DNA from: Prevotellaceae bacterium
GTDB taxonomy: Bacteria; Bacteroidota; Bacteroidia; Bacteroidales; Paludibacteraceae
DNA: 64,000 nt
Assembly (NCBI GenBank): GCA_031271465.1
Contig: JAISVR010000014.1
Coordinates: 1 to 64,000 of the forward strand
Direction: 5' to 3'
In this document: positions 26,738 to 34,762 of the stretch, piece by piece
Position numbering within the stretch: position 1 is the first letter of the stretch
Layout of the letters: every line of letters starts with the position of its first letter
The notes under the pieces: model-generated
What the model saw: the letters and a program-made list of their open reading frames with translations, nothing else
Told to the model about the DNA's origin: nothing
Database searches by the model: none
Program-made: the position numbers and the translations under genes

Positions 26738-28726
26738 ATGAAAACCATTTCCCGATTTTATTGCCTCGCATTCTTTCTCCTCGTTACTACTGCCGTTAAT
26801 GCACAAATTGATACCGCCACCATACAAAAACGGGCAGCGCAAGTATCAAGCAAAGGCAAAAGCGTGGAACAACTTGCCGAAAGCTTGAGTGCAGACAATT
26901 TCAACGAAACCTCCAAGGTAATAGCCATAAGCTACTGGGTAGCAACAAACATAAGCTACGACTACAAAGGCTATCTCGAAGGTCGTCCAGAAGTATGGAC
27001 CCCCGAAGAAGTGCTCCGCAAACGCAAAGCCCTTTGCGGCGAGTATGCCGAACTGTTTAAACAACTCTGCACCTTTGCCGGCATGCAAGCCGAAGTGGTG
27101 GGAGGATATGTGAAAGAAGAAGATTTTATCGAAGGCGATACCCTGTTTCGCTCCAACCATGCGTGGAATGCCGTAAAAGTTGATGGCGTGTGGCAACTTT
27201 TCGACCTTACATGGGCGGCAGGAAAAATACAACCTGCAAAGCAAACATTTAAGAAAAATACCGCCGGATTATTTGGCATTCCCTACCGGCAAAAACTCGT
27301 TTATCGAAAACAATTCAATCCCGAATGGATTTTTGCACAACCGCAAAAAATGATTTTCACGCATTTGCCCGAAATGCCGGCATTTCAGATGCTCGAAGAA
27401 ACGCTCACCTACTCCGAGTTTGTAGAAGGCGATAGCGTGATAGCCGATTTTTTGGGCGAAGAGCCGGCTATTGCCGTACCCAATACCGAACTCGACGAAT
27501 TTATTGCAAAAACACCCGTTGAAAAACTCACTATCAATGCCGAAGATGGAATTGAAGACAATCCTTTCAACAATGCTATGCGAGGCTATCGATACTTGCA
27601 GGCACTCGGTTTTATGTACGAAAATCTTTACGAAAGCAAAACACGCAGCATCAATGCCGACCGTGCCACGCTGCTACAAATGAGGCGTTATGCACAACTC
27701 TCCGATTCGCTGCTCAAACAGTCGATGCGCGATAACGACTTCGAATTTGTTCGCATGCAGAAGCGTAGCCAATCGTGGAAAGAATTGCTAAAATCGAGCA
27801 ACCGACAACATATTGCTACCTTGAAAGCCCGAGTAAAACACAACGGGGCTAACACTAAGACTATAAATCGCGTAGATAAAAAAGGTAAATCGATGGAAGA
27901 ATATTTTGATGCTCGCCATAAACAATACATGCGTACACCTGCTCTGGATTCACGCCGTCCGCGTACACCCGATTCTACCGCCGCCCGTTTAAGTCGAATG
28001 CAATTGCATCAACAAGATTCAATTTGGAAGCTCGTCTGCCTCAAGTATTTGGTCAATTTGTATAGCGTCAATGATCCATACAAATACGATGCAGTAATGA
28101 GTAAAGTGCAAACCGAGCCGCAAGCACTCGACATTTATGAAAAAAGCCTCGCGAAGGTTAAAATCGACGATGCCCAGTATGCCGAAGGCGTTCCTATGGC
28201 GCATACCAGTCGCGATTTTATCCGCAAAGAATGGCTCACCCAAAAACTTTATTTAGCCGACAGTATCAAACACGAAAATGTAGATAGCCTGACCGGCAAT
28301 ATGTACAACGACCAGATGAAATTTTTCGATTATACCAAACAATATACAAGGTCGACCAAAGACCGGTTGACACTTATCAAAATGGCAAAACGAAATTCGG
28401 GCATCGACCAGCAGGAAGATTCCATTTTTGTAGAAGCAATTCGTCGATATATAAGCGACTTAGATAATTTTCAACTATACCTCAAACCATATATGGCAGG
28501 ACATAATGAATTAAAAAAACAGTTCGACCTTCAAAACGACTGTATGAATGCCATCATGAAGCGGCTCAAAAAAGAAAGCGATGTGGAAAACTTTCGACAC
28601 AACCACTATGTTGCCTATCGGCAAAAAATTCGTCAAGCCGAAAACAATCGTGCCAAGCTTGCCATCAAACAGATTATTGCCTATTTGCCTGCAATAGAAC
28701 GAAGCTTGCTTACTAAAAAACAGTAA
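26738..28726 (+). CDS. Secreted transglutaminase-like protein
   Basis: The start is taken at MKTISRFYCLAFFLLVTTAVNAQ (ATG 26738), which gives a clean signal peptide; an upstream in-frame ATG at 26666 would precede it with 24 unlikely residues. The 662-residue product has a transglutaminase core: SYWVATNISYDY, then KALCGEYAELFKQLC (catalytic Cys), then SNHAWNAVKVDGVWQLFDLTWA (His and Asp), within about residues 65-165. The remaining ~490 residues are helical, Lys/Asp-rich and unassigned. The fold acts as protease or amidase in many bacteria; the substrate is unknown. Confidence 0.85.
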   Translation: MKTISRFYCLAFFLLVTTAVNAQIDTATIQKRAAQVSSKGKSVEQLAESLSADNFNETSKVIAISYWVATNISYDYKGYLEGRPEVWTPEEVLRKRKALCGEYAELFKQLCTFAGMQAEVVGGYVKEEDFIEGDTLFRSNHAWNAVKVDGVWQLFDLTWAAGKIQPAKQTFKKNTAGLFGIPYRQKLVYRKQFNPEWIFAQPQKMIFTHLPEMPAFQMLEETLTYSEFVEGDSVIADFLGEEPAIAVPNTELDEFIAKTPVEKLTINAEDGIEDNPFNNAMRGYRYLQALGFMYENLYESKTRSINADRATLLQMRRYAQLSDSLLKQSMRDNDFEFVRMQKRSQSWKELLKSSNRQHIATLKARVKHNGANTKTINRVDKKGKSMEEYFDARHKQYMRTPALDSRRPRTPDSTAARLSRMQLHQQDSIWKLVCLKYLVNLYSVNDPYKYDAVMSKVQTEPQALDIYEKSLAKVKIDDAQYAEGVPMAHTSRDFIRKEWLTQKLYLADSIKHENVDSLTGNMYNDQMKFFDYTKQYTRSTKDRLTLIKMAKRNSGIDQQEDSIFVEAIRRYISDLDNFQLYLKPYMAGHNELKKQFDLQNDCMNAIMKRLKKESDVENFRHNHYVAYRQKIRQAENNRAKLAIKQIIAYLPAIERSLLTKKQ

Positions 28727-28746
28727 ACGGAAGAGAAAATAATCAT

Positions 28747-28777
28747 TTTGTCGATAAAAATTTATTTTGTTCCTTTG
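28747..28777 (+). promoter_or_regulatory. Promoter for glnA
   Basis: TTTG (28747-28750), a 19 bp spacer, then TTCCTTTG (28770-28777), a near-consensus -7 box, 40 bp upstream of the glutamine synthetase start. Confidence 0.55.
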
Positions 28778-28817
28778 CAGGCGATAAACAATCGCTTTTT
28801 AGAAAAAAGAAATCACT

Positions 28818-29840
28818 ATGAGTAAATCAAAATTAGAATATATTTGGTTAGACGGCAGTCAGCCTACACAAGCGTTACGCAGCAAAACCCGTATTGTCGA
28901 AAATTTCAGCGGCAAATTAGACGATTGTCCAATGTGGTCGTTCGATGGCTCGTCAACTTATTTGCTTGCAGGTAATATCTCCGATTTGTTGCTCAAACCG
29001 GTGTTTATCTGTCCCGATCCGGCACGAAAACACAACGCCTATTTAGTAATGTGCGAAGTGCTTAATCCCGATGGAACGCCTCATCCAAGCAATGCTCGCG
29101 CTACCATCGACTCAGACGACGACGATTTTTGGTTTGGTTATGAACAGGAGTATTTTCTTTACGACCCTTGCACAAATATGCCGCTTGGTTTTCCTGTGGG
29201 CGGACAACCTGAACCACAGGGACCTTACTACTGCGGAGTAGGCGCAAAATATGCTTTTGGACGCAATATCGTTGAAGAACATTTCGACCTTTGTATCGAG
29301 GCGGGGTTGAACATCGAAGGCATTAATGCCGAAGTAGCTCCCGGACAATGGGAATTTCAAATATTTTCCAAAGGGGCAAAACTTGCGGGAGATGAAATTT
29401 GGGTAGCTCGTTATTTGCTCGAGCGTGTTGCCGAAAAATACGGAATAATAGTGGAATTGCATCCAAAACCTCTCGGACGCGATGCAGACTGGAATGGATC
29501 GGGAATGCACGCCAATTTCTCTAACGGGAAGATGCGTAGCTGTGGCGATAAAAAAGTTTTCGACGAAATTTGCATGGAGTTTGGCAAACATGTTGCCGAA
29601 CACATTGCTGTGTATGGGGCGTATAACGACCAGCGTCTTATCGGCAAACACGAAACTGCTTCAATCAACGATTTTTCGTGGGGTGTATCAAATCGGGGAG
29701 CCTCTATCCGAATCCCTGTAGGTACGGTAGACGATGGCTGGTGTGGTCGCCTTGAAGACAGGCGTCCTGCTTCAAACAGCGACCCTTATAAAGTTGGCTC
29801 CATCATTGTGCAATCGGTAAAAGCATCGGGGCATTTTTAA
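28818..29840 (+). CDS. glnA: Glutamine synthetase, eukaryote-like type II (GSII)
   Basis: At 340 residues it is much shorter than GSI (about 470) or GSIII (about 730) and matches GSII. A beta-Grasp N-terminal part has MWSFDGSST (39-47). The catalytic part has GYEQEYFLYD, GPYYCGVGA, INAEVAPGQWEFQI, NGSGMHANFS and EDRRPASNSDPY, the glutamate/ATP/ammonia-site motifs in GSII spelling. It makes glutamine from glutamate, ammonia and ATP. GSII is known in plants, animals and some bacteria, including Bacteroidota. It is monocistronic, with a promoter upstream and a terminator downstream. Confidence 0.93.
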   Translation: MSKSKLEYIWLDGSQPTQALRSKTRIVENFSGKLDDCPMWSFDGSSTYLLAGNISDLLLKPVFICPDPARKHNAYLVMCEVLNPDGTPHPSNARATIDSDDDDFWFGYEQEYFLYDPCTNMPLGFPVGGQPEPQGPYYCGVGAKYAFGRNIVEEHFDLCIEAGLNIEGINAEVAPGQWEFQIFSKGAKLAGDEIWVARYLLERVAEKYGIIVELHPKPLGRDADWNGSGMHANFSNGKMRSCGDKKVFDEICMEFGKHVAEHIAVYGAYNDQRLIGKHETASINDFSWGVSNRGASIRIPVGTVDDGWCGRLEDRRPASNSDPYKVGSIIVQSVKASGHF

Positions 29841-29859
29841 TACTTTCTTTTTGAATAAA

Positions 29860-29891
29860 GAGCCGAATGAAAATCTTTTTATTCGGCTTTC
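29860..29891 (+). terminator. Terminator after glnA
   Basis: AGCCGAAT (29861-29868) pairs with ATTCGGCT (29881-29888) around a 12-base loop, followed by a short T-rich tail. Confidence 0.65.
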
Positions 29892-29938
29892 CTTAAAAAT
29901 GGCATTATAAATTTTTTCTCTATCTTACATAAAAAACA

Positions 29939-30901
29939 ATGATAAAGACAGGAATCATAGGTGGGGCAGGTTATACTGCCGGCGAATTGCTCCGCATTTT
30001 GCTCAACCATCCGGAAGTGGAAATCGCGTTTGTAAATAGCAACAGCAATGCGGGTAACAAAATTTCGTCTGTGCATGGTGGATTGATTGGTGAAACCGAT
30101 CTGGAATTTACCGACCAATTGCCGCTTACCGAAATTGATGTGCTTTTTTTCTGTACGGCACATGGCGATACGAAAAAATTTATCGAATCAAATAAGTTGC
30201 CCGCAAACTTGAAAATCATAGATTTATCGACCGATTATCGCAACGAAAACGATGGTTTTGTCTACGGTTTGCCCGAACTAAATAAATCGCGCATTGCAGC
30301 TGCACAAAAAATTGCCAACCCGGGTTGCTTTGCTACGGCAATTCAAGTGGCATTACTGCCTTTGGCAAATGCGGGTTTGCTAACTAACGAAGTACATATC
30401 AATGCCATTACAGGTTCTACCGGCGCGGGACAAAAACCAAGCGAAACTTCGCATTTCAGTTGGCGTAACGATAATATTTCGGTTTATAAAGCATTTGAGC
30501 ACCAGCATTTAACGGAGATTACGCAGAGTATTAAACAATTACAACCGAATTTCGATAAATCGATTAATTTTATTCCTGTACGAGGAAATTTTGCACGAGG
30601 TATTTTCGTTACTGCTTATACCGAATGCAATTTAAGTCTCGAAATGGCAACGAATCTGTATAACGATTTTTACAAAAATGCAGCATTTACCTTTGTTACT
30701 GAAAAAAATATCGACCTCAAACAAGTAATAAACACTAATAAAGCTATTGTGCACTTGGAAAAACACGGCAATAAATTATTCATCATTTCAATAATAGATA
30801 ATTTGTTGAAAGGTGCTTCGGGACAAGCAGTACAGAACATGAATATTATTTTCGGATTGAATGAATGTGCGGGTTTAAACTTAAAATCAATTGGCTTTTA
30901 G
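29939..30901 (+). CDS. argC: N-acetyl-gamma-glutamyl-phosphate reductase
   Basis: A 320-residue protein. NADP-binding GGAGYTAGE is at 8-16, and the active-site Cys is C130 in NPGCFATA. HINAITGSTGAGQKPSET and VRGNFARGIFVTAY are family segments, and the C-terminal KGASGQAVQNMNIIFG is the standard closing motif. It makes N-acetylglutamate semialdehyde in arginine synthesis. No other arg genes are adjacent, unlike many Bacteroidota where argC sits in a long cluster. Confidence 0.94.
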   Translation: MIKTGIIGGAGYTAGELLRILLNHPEVEIAFVNSNSNAGNKISSVHGGLIGETDLEFTDQLPLTEIDVLFFCTAHGDTKKFIESNKLPANLKIIDLSTDYRNENDGFVYGLPELNKSRIAAAQKIANPGCFATAIQVALLPLANAGLLTNEVHINAITGSTGAGQKPSETSHFSWRNDNISVYKAFEHQHLTEITQSIKQLQPNFDKSINFIPVRGNFARGIFVTAYTECNLSLEMATNLYNDFYKNAAFTFVTEKNIDLKQVINTNKAIVHLEKHGNKLFIISIIDNLLKGASGQAVQNMNIIFGLNECAGLNLKSIGF

Positions 30902-30920
30902 CCATCGAACCGTTAAAAAT

Positions 30921-30976
30921 ATGTTATAAAACATGTTTTTAACATTCTTTAACTCGAAAAATATGTTTTATAGCAT
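30921..30976. repeat. Pair of inverted AT-rich operator-like sites
   Basis: ATGTTATAAAACAT (30921-30934) and ATGTTTTATAGCAT (30963-30976) are reverse complements of each other with one mismatch, and each is itself nearly palindromic. The second overlaps the -33 region of the promoter at 30987-30994, a position expected for a repressor or activator site. Confidence 0.5.
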
Positions 30977-30986
30977 AAAAGTAGCT

Positions 30987-30994
30987 TATCTTTG
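30987..30994 (+). promoter_or_regulatory. -7 box of a candidate small RNA
   Basis: TATCTTTG on the plus strand, a perfect TAnnTTTG match; the next downstream annotated gene (recJ) is on the opposite strand, so this box serves no mRNA that can be seen. Confidence 0.6.
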
Positions 30995-30999
30995 TACTG

Positions 31000-31068
31000 T
31001 GTTTTTCATAGTATTAGATTTAAGGTAGCAAAACGGACAAGCAGGAGTGCTGTCCGTTTTGTTATTTT
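31000..31068 (+). ncRNA. Candidate stand-alone small RNA (about 65-70 nt)
   Basis: A promoter box (30987-30994) is followed by about 30 unstructured bases (TTTTTCATAGTATTAGATTT within them) and then a strong intrinsic terminator hairpin (31030-31060). The hairpin has stem AAAACGGAC / GTCCGTTTT, continued past an A bulge by AGCA / TGCT, around a GGAG tetraloop, then GTTATTTT. No ORF fits. The 5' segment looks like a leader I recall recurring in Bacteroidales genomes; that is memory, not a search. The region sits between argC (plus) and recJ (minus, ends 31096). Confidence 0.55.
31030..31068 (+). terminator. Intrinsic terminator of the candidate small RNA
   Basis: A 13 bp stem with one bulged A at 31039, GGAG loop at 31044-31047, and a T-rich tail. 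Because the arms are A/T at the ends it could also terminate recJ transcripts from the other strand. Confidence 0.7.
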
Positions 31069-31095
31069 AATGAAAATCGTTTATATCTATCGCCT

Positions 31096-32844
31096 CTATT
31101 TTTGAGTTTCCTCAACAGTATTTTCGCTCAATTTTATATCTCTTATCATCAATTGAATGGATGTGTTTCCATTAAAAGTATTTTCTTCGAGTGTATAACA
31201 AATATCGAGCGGATTAAGAGCTTTCAAATCGTTGTTAAACTCAAACATGCGGAAAGCTATACCATTCATTACATTTTTACAGCTGGCATCTACCAAATCC
31301 ATTTTGAGATGCTCGTGGTCTTTGCCAACGAGGCGCGAACTGCCGTAATCGAATACCTGCCGTGAGCAGAAAACGGGTTTCATATTGTCGGGTCCGAAAG
31401 GACTAAACTGCTTCAGTATGCGAAAAAATTTAGGCGTAATGTCACGGAAAAGAATTTCTACATCAATATCTATCTGAGGTTCCGTTTGGTCGGGTAGAAT
31501 GTTTGCGCGTACAAAATCATCGAACCTGCAACTGAATTCCTCTACATTTTCTTCCCTCAAAGTCAAGCCTGCCGCATACATGTGTCCTCCAAAATTTTCG
31601 AGCAAATCTTTACACGATTCGATAGCCTTATAAATATCGAAACCGGGTACCGAACGCGCCGAGCCGCTCACCATTCCATTAGAATGAGTGAGCACTACCG
31701 CAGGACGGTAACAATATTCCGCCAAACGAGAAGCCACAATACCAATAACACCTTTATGCCAATCGGGATTGTATATCACCACCGAATTGCGCCGAGCATG
31801 TTCTTCATCTTGTTCCAATTGAACAATGGCTTCGTCGGTAATCGATTTATCCAAATCTTTCCGAATTTGGTTGTGCTGGTCAATTTCTTCGCAGCGCTTA
31901 TGAGCGAAATTCAAATCGTTGGTTACGAGCAACTCTACCGCTTCGCGTGCCAACTGTATACGCCCCGAAGCATTGATACGAGGACCTATTTTGAACACAA
32001 TATCGCTAACGGTTATTTCTTTATCGGCAAGTCCGCAGATATCAATAATAGTTTTTAAGCCTAAACTTGGATTTTGATTAAGTTGTTTTAAGCCGTAAAA
32101 TGTCAAAATCCGGTTTTCACCGGTAATGGGCACAATATCTGCCGCAGTGCTTACCGCAACAAGATCGAGTAAGGGATAAAGCCGCTTGGGAATATCAAAA
32201 TCGTTGTACAACGCAAAAGCTTGCATAAACTTAAACCCCACACCACAACCGCAAAGGTGCTTGTAAGGATAATTACAATCGATTTGTTTAGGATTAAGCA
32301 CGGCTACTGCGGCAGGAAGTATGCTGTCGGGCGTGTGGTGGTCGCAAATAATAAAATCAACACCTCGTTTGCAGGCATAATCTATTTTTTCTACCGCCTT
32401 GATGCCGCAATCGAGAGCAATAATAAGCGAAAAGCCGTTTTCTACAGCATAGTCAATTCCGGTATGCGAAATACCATAACCCTCGGTATAACGGTCGGGC
32501 AGATAAAAATCAACCTCGGTGTAAAATTGTTTTAAAAACTTGAAGACCAACGAAACAGCCGTAGTGCCGTCGACATCGTAATCTCCATAAATTAAAATTT
32601 TTTCCTTATTCCTTAATGCTTCGTTGAGCCGCTCCACTGCTTTGTCCATATCTTTCATCAAGAAAGGGTCGTGCAGGTCGGACAACTGAGGACGAAAAAA
32701 TCGCTTAGCCTCATCGAAGGTCGTAATGCCCCTCTGTACAAGTAGTTGAGTTAGTATTTTGCTGATTCCTAATTCATTGGCTAATTTTTCTTTTTGTTCT
32801 TTTTCTTTTTCGGTTAAGGAATATACATTCCATTTGTTTACCAT
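31096..32844 (-). CDS. recJ: Single-stranded-DNA-specific exonuclease RecJ
   Basis: A 582-residue DHH-family nuclease. DYDVDG is at 88-93 and the CDHHTP motif near 166, with LNPKQIDCNYPYKHLCGCGVGFKF and the DHHA1 domain carrying GGHMYAAGLTL around residue 420. The C-terminal OB-fold (roughly 455-560) includes SRLVGKDHEHLKMDL. It degrades single-stranded DNA 5' to 3' in recombination and mismatch repair. A minus-strand -7 box TACCTTTG lies at 32888-32895. Confidence 0.95.
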   Translation of the reverse strand: MVNKWNVYSLTEKEKEQKEKLANELGISKILTQLLVQRGITTFDEAKRFFRPQLSDLHDPFLMKDMDKAVERLNEALRNKEKILIYGDYDVDGTTAVSLVFKFLKQFYTEVDFYLPDRYTEGYGISHTGIDYAVENGFSLIIALDCGIKAVEKIDYACKRGVDFIICDHHTPDSILPAAVAVLNPKQIDCNYPYKHLCGCGVGFKFMQAFALYNDFDIPKRLYPLLDLVAVSTAADIVPITGENRILTFYGLKQLNQNPSLGLKTIIDICGLADKEITVSDIVFKIGPRINASGRIQLAREAVELLVTNDLNFAHKRCEEIDQHNQIRKDLDKSITDEAIVQLEQDEEHARRNSVVIYNPDWHKGVIGIVASRLAEYCYRPAVVLTHSNGMVSGSARSVPGFDIYKAIESCKDLLENFGGHMYAAGLTLREENVEEFSCRFDDFVRANILPDQTEPQIDIDVEILFRDITPKFFRILKQFSPFGPDNMKPVFCSRQVFDYGSSRLVGKDHEHLKMDLVDASCKNVMNGIAFRMFEFNNDLKALNPLDICYTLEENTFNGNTSIQLMIRDIKLSENTVEETQK

Positions 32845-32887
32845 TATATGTAGTTTTTGTTTATTTTCTCTCTGAAAATTTGGCTTA

Positions 32888-32921
32888 CAAAGGTATGAAA
32901 AAATAGCGAACCGACAGCAAA
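32888..32921 (-). promoter_or_regulatory. Promoter for recJ
   Basis: On the minus strand TTTG (32918-32921), a 22 bp spacer, then TACCTTTG (32888-32895). The spacing is slightly long; the -7 box is a clear match. Confidence 0.5.
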
Positions 32922-32979
32922 AATATTAGGTTGTATAACATGGAAATGTCGTTCACAGTATTCATCTGGCTTTTTACAA

Positions 32980-33010
32980 TAAAAAAGCCCAAGTAAAAAC
33001 TTGAGCTTTT
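32980..33010 (-). terminator. Terminator of tRNA-Pro
   Basis: On the minus strand AAAAGCTCAAGT / ACTTGGGCTTTTTT around TTTT, ending in a T-run, 10 bp downstream of the tRNA 3' end. Confidence 0.75.
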
Positions 33011-33019
33011 CTATTTTTG

Positions 33020-33094
33020 TCGGGATGACTGGATTCGAACCAGCGACCACGCGCCCCCCAGACGCGTACTCTAACCGGGCTGAGCTACATCCCG
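33020..33094 (-). tRNA. tRNA-Pro (anticodon GGG)
   Basis: The cloverleaf folds by eye: acceptor CGGGATG / CATCCCG with discriminator A, D stem GCTC / GAGT, anticodon stem CGCGT / GCGCG with loop CTGGGGG (anticodon GGG), and T arm GCTGG-TTCGAAT-CCAGT. The 3' CCA is not encoded. It has its own promoter (33111-33142) and terminator, so it is a single-gene transcription unit. Confidence 0.95.
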
Positions 33095-33110
33095 CTCTTA
33101 AAATCGGGCG

Positions 33111-33142
33111 CAAAGATATTTCGTTTTTTCGTTTTTTGCAAA
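33111..33142 (-). promoter_or_regulatory. Promoter for tRNA-Pro
   Basis: On the minus strand TTTG (33139-33142), a 20 bp spacer, then TATCTTTG (33111-33118): a perfect Bacteroidota promoter, 16 bp before the tRNA. Confidence 0.75.
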
Positions 33143-33174
33143 AAAAATATATGCTCTTGCAAAATTATTTCGGG

Positions 33175-33310
33175 ACTATTCCTTTCAGGCTTGCAAAGCA
33201 AATACCACCGCCGTCATTGCGAGGAGGTACGACGAAGCAATCTAAATACGAGTATCCAAGATTGCTTCGTTCCTCGCAATGACGAGCACGCCTCAACGGG
33301 ATAATTCCGA
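33175..33310. repeat. Inverted-repeat element, copy B
   Basis: The core runs from CCGTCATTGCGAGGAGG to CCTCGCAATGACG (33212-33284), with an inner GAAGCAATCT / AGATTGCTTC pair. Degenerate outer ends are CTATTCCTTTCAGGCTTGC and GCCTCAACGGGATAATTCC. The right end runs into the ribD reading frame. Confidence 0.8.
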
Positions 33311-34357
33311 ATATTTTCCCTGTCGAAAATATTCTATTTTATTTTCGCCGAAAAATTTGGTTTCCGTGAGAGAATTTTGCGCCAATTGTGGTGCAGAAAC
33401 ACCTTGTTGAAGTTGTATCGGAGCAGTTTCCACGCGAGCTTCGTCCCATAAACCGTCAGAGATAAAACTTTGCAATAACTTAGCACCGCCTTCTACAACC
33501 AGCGACAAGATATTGCGTCGATGAAGTTCGGCAAGCAATTGGGGAATGATATTTTTTGAAAAATCGAGCTGCAAAAACTCTGTATGTATGGTATTTTCCC
33601 GATGTTTTTCTGTAAAAATCAAAGTATCGATACTGTCGTCGAGCAAATGGAAATCGGCAGGGATTTTTCCATTTCGGTCAATAGCGATGCGTAGCGGATT
33701 TTTGCCCATGCCACTGCGATTAGTAAGACGAGGATTGTCGAGCAGCACCGTATGCGTACCCACTAAAATAGCGGCTTCTTCCGTGCGCAACTGTTGATTT
33801 AACTGTTGTGTTTCGGGAGTAGAAAATTGCACGGGAGAAGAATGTCGGTCATTACGCAGTTTGTCGATAAAACCATCGGAAGATTGTGCCCATTTGAGAA
33901 TAATATACGGGCGATGTTTTTCATGGAAACAGAAAAACCGACGATTCAATTCTCGTCCCTCTTGCTCCAAAACACCTGTAACAACTTCAATTCCTGCTTC
34001 TTGCAACATTCGTATGCCGCGTCCTGCAACTTTCGGGTTTGGGTCTCCGTTGGCTATTACTACGCGAGGAATTTGTTTTTCGATAATCAAGGCAGCACAA
34101 GGTGGCGTTTTGCCAATATGCGAGCAAGGTTCAAGATTGACATATAAAGTGCTTTTTTTTAGCAAGGAACTGTCGTTCACCGAATTAATAGCATTTGGTT
34201 CGGCATGAGCTTGCCCGTATTTTTCGTGAAAACCTTCGCCGATTATTTTGTTGTCATATACAATAACTGCTCCCACCATGGGATTGGGAGCTACCGAACC
34301 CGCACCCCGAACAGCAAGTTCGAAACAGCGGCGCATGTATGTTTGGTGCGTAGTCAT
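33293..34357 (-). CDS. ribD: Bifunctional diaminohydroxyphosphoribosylaminopyrimidine deaminase / reductase
   Basis: A 354-residue two-domain enzyme. The N-terminal cytidine-deaminase fold has the Zn site H51 (HAEPNA), C78 (EPCSH) and C87 (TPPCAAL). The C-terminal reductase domain has KWAQSSDGFI, VGTHTVLLDNPRLTNR and VVEGGAKLLQSFI. It performs the second and third steps of riboflavin synthesis. The last ten or so residues and the stop codon are encoded by the outer end of repeat copy B. It is 6 bp downstream of xseB. Confidence 0.95.
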   Translation of the reverse strand: MTTHQTYMRRCFELAVRGAGSVAPNPMVGAVIVYDNKIIGEGFHEKYGQAHAEPNAINSVNDSSLLKKSTLYVNLEPCSHIGKTPPCAALIIEKQIPRVVIANGDPNPKVAGRGIRMLQEAGIEVVTGVLEQEGRELNRRFFCFHEKHRPYIILKWAQSSDGFIDKLRNDRHSSPVQFSTPETQQLNQQLRTEEAAILVGTHTVLLDNPRLTNRSGMGKNPLRIAIDRNGKIPADFHLLDDSIDTLIFTEKHRENTIHTEFLQLDFSKNIIPQLLAELHRRNILSLVVEGGAKLLQSFISDGLWDEARVETAPIQLQQGVSAPQLAQNSLTETKFFGENKIEYFRQGKYSELSR

Positions 34358-34363
34358 TGGCGT

Positions 34364-34564
34364 TTAATCCTCTATTTCATCGAGGATTTTTTGCACTTCC
34401 CGGTCGGTTTTTTGGAGTTTTTCTTTGCAGAATTTTATCAATTCGGCTGCGCGATGTATTTGTTCGCTGAGGGTGTCGATATCGGGTGTTTCATGTTCAA
34501 TTTCCGACAGGATTTTTTCCAATTCTTCCATTGCTTTGGAGTAACTTTTGTTTTGTTTTGCCAT
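34364..34564 (-). CDS. xseB: Exodeoxyribonuclease VII small subunit
   Basis: A 66-residue protein of two helices with YSKAMEELEKILSEIEHETPDIDTLSEQIHRAAELIKFCKEKL, the XseB signature. It forms exonuclease VII with XseA. The usual upstream xseA is absent: the 5' neighbour is the divergent uxaB promoter region. A minus-strand -7 box TACCTTTG at 34590-34597 supports an xseB-ribD transcript. Confidence 0.9.
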   Translation of the reverse strand: MAKQNKSYSKAMEELEKILSEIEHETPDIDTLSEQIHRAAELIKFCKEKLQKTDREVQKILDEIED

Positions 34565-34589
34565 GGTAATTTTTCGAAAATATTTTTTG

Positions 34590-34597
34590 CAAAGGTA
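34590..34597 (-). promoter_or_regulatory. -7 promoter box for xseB-ribD
   Basis: TACCTTTG on the minus strand, 25 bp upstream of the xseB start. Confidence 0.5.
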
Positions 34598-34700
34598 TCA
34601 TTTTTTTTATTCTGCCACGGTTATCACAAATTTCAGTTGCTTTTATTGTAAATATTCCGAAAAAATACAGATTTGTTTTTCATAAATCAAAAGAAAATAA

Positions 34701-34720
34701 TATTTTTGTGAGCCTTTTGA
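34701..34720 (+). promoter_or_regulatory. -7 box and leader shared with uxaC
   Basis: TATTTTTG (34701-34708) is the -7 box. The 13-mer TATTTTTGTGAGC is identical to that at 62577-62589 in front of uxaC, and a TTTGAAAAAA-like stretch follows in both. Confidence 0.6.
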
Positions 34721-34762
34721 AAAAATAGAAATTTTTATTTTACAAAATATTTTTAAATACTT

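Noticed and set aside
32844-33113. A short minus-strand open frame ending before recJ
   Set aside because: It runs through tRNA-Pro and its terminator; the tRNA cloverleaf explains the sequence.
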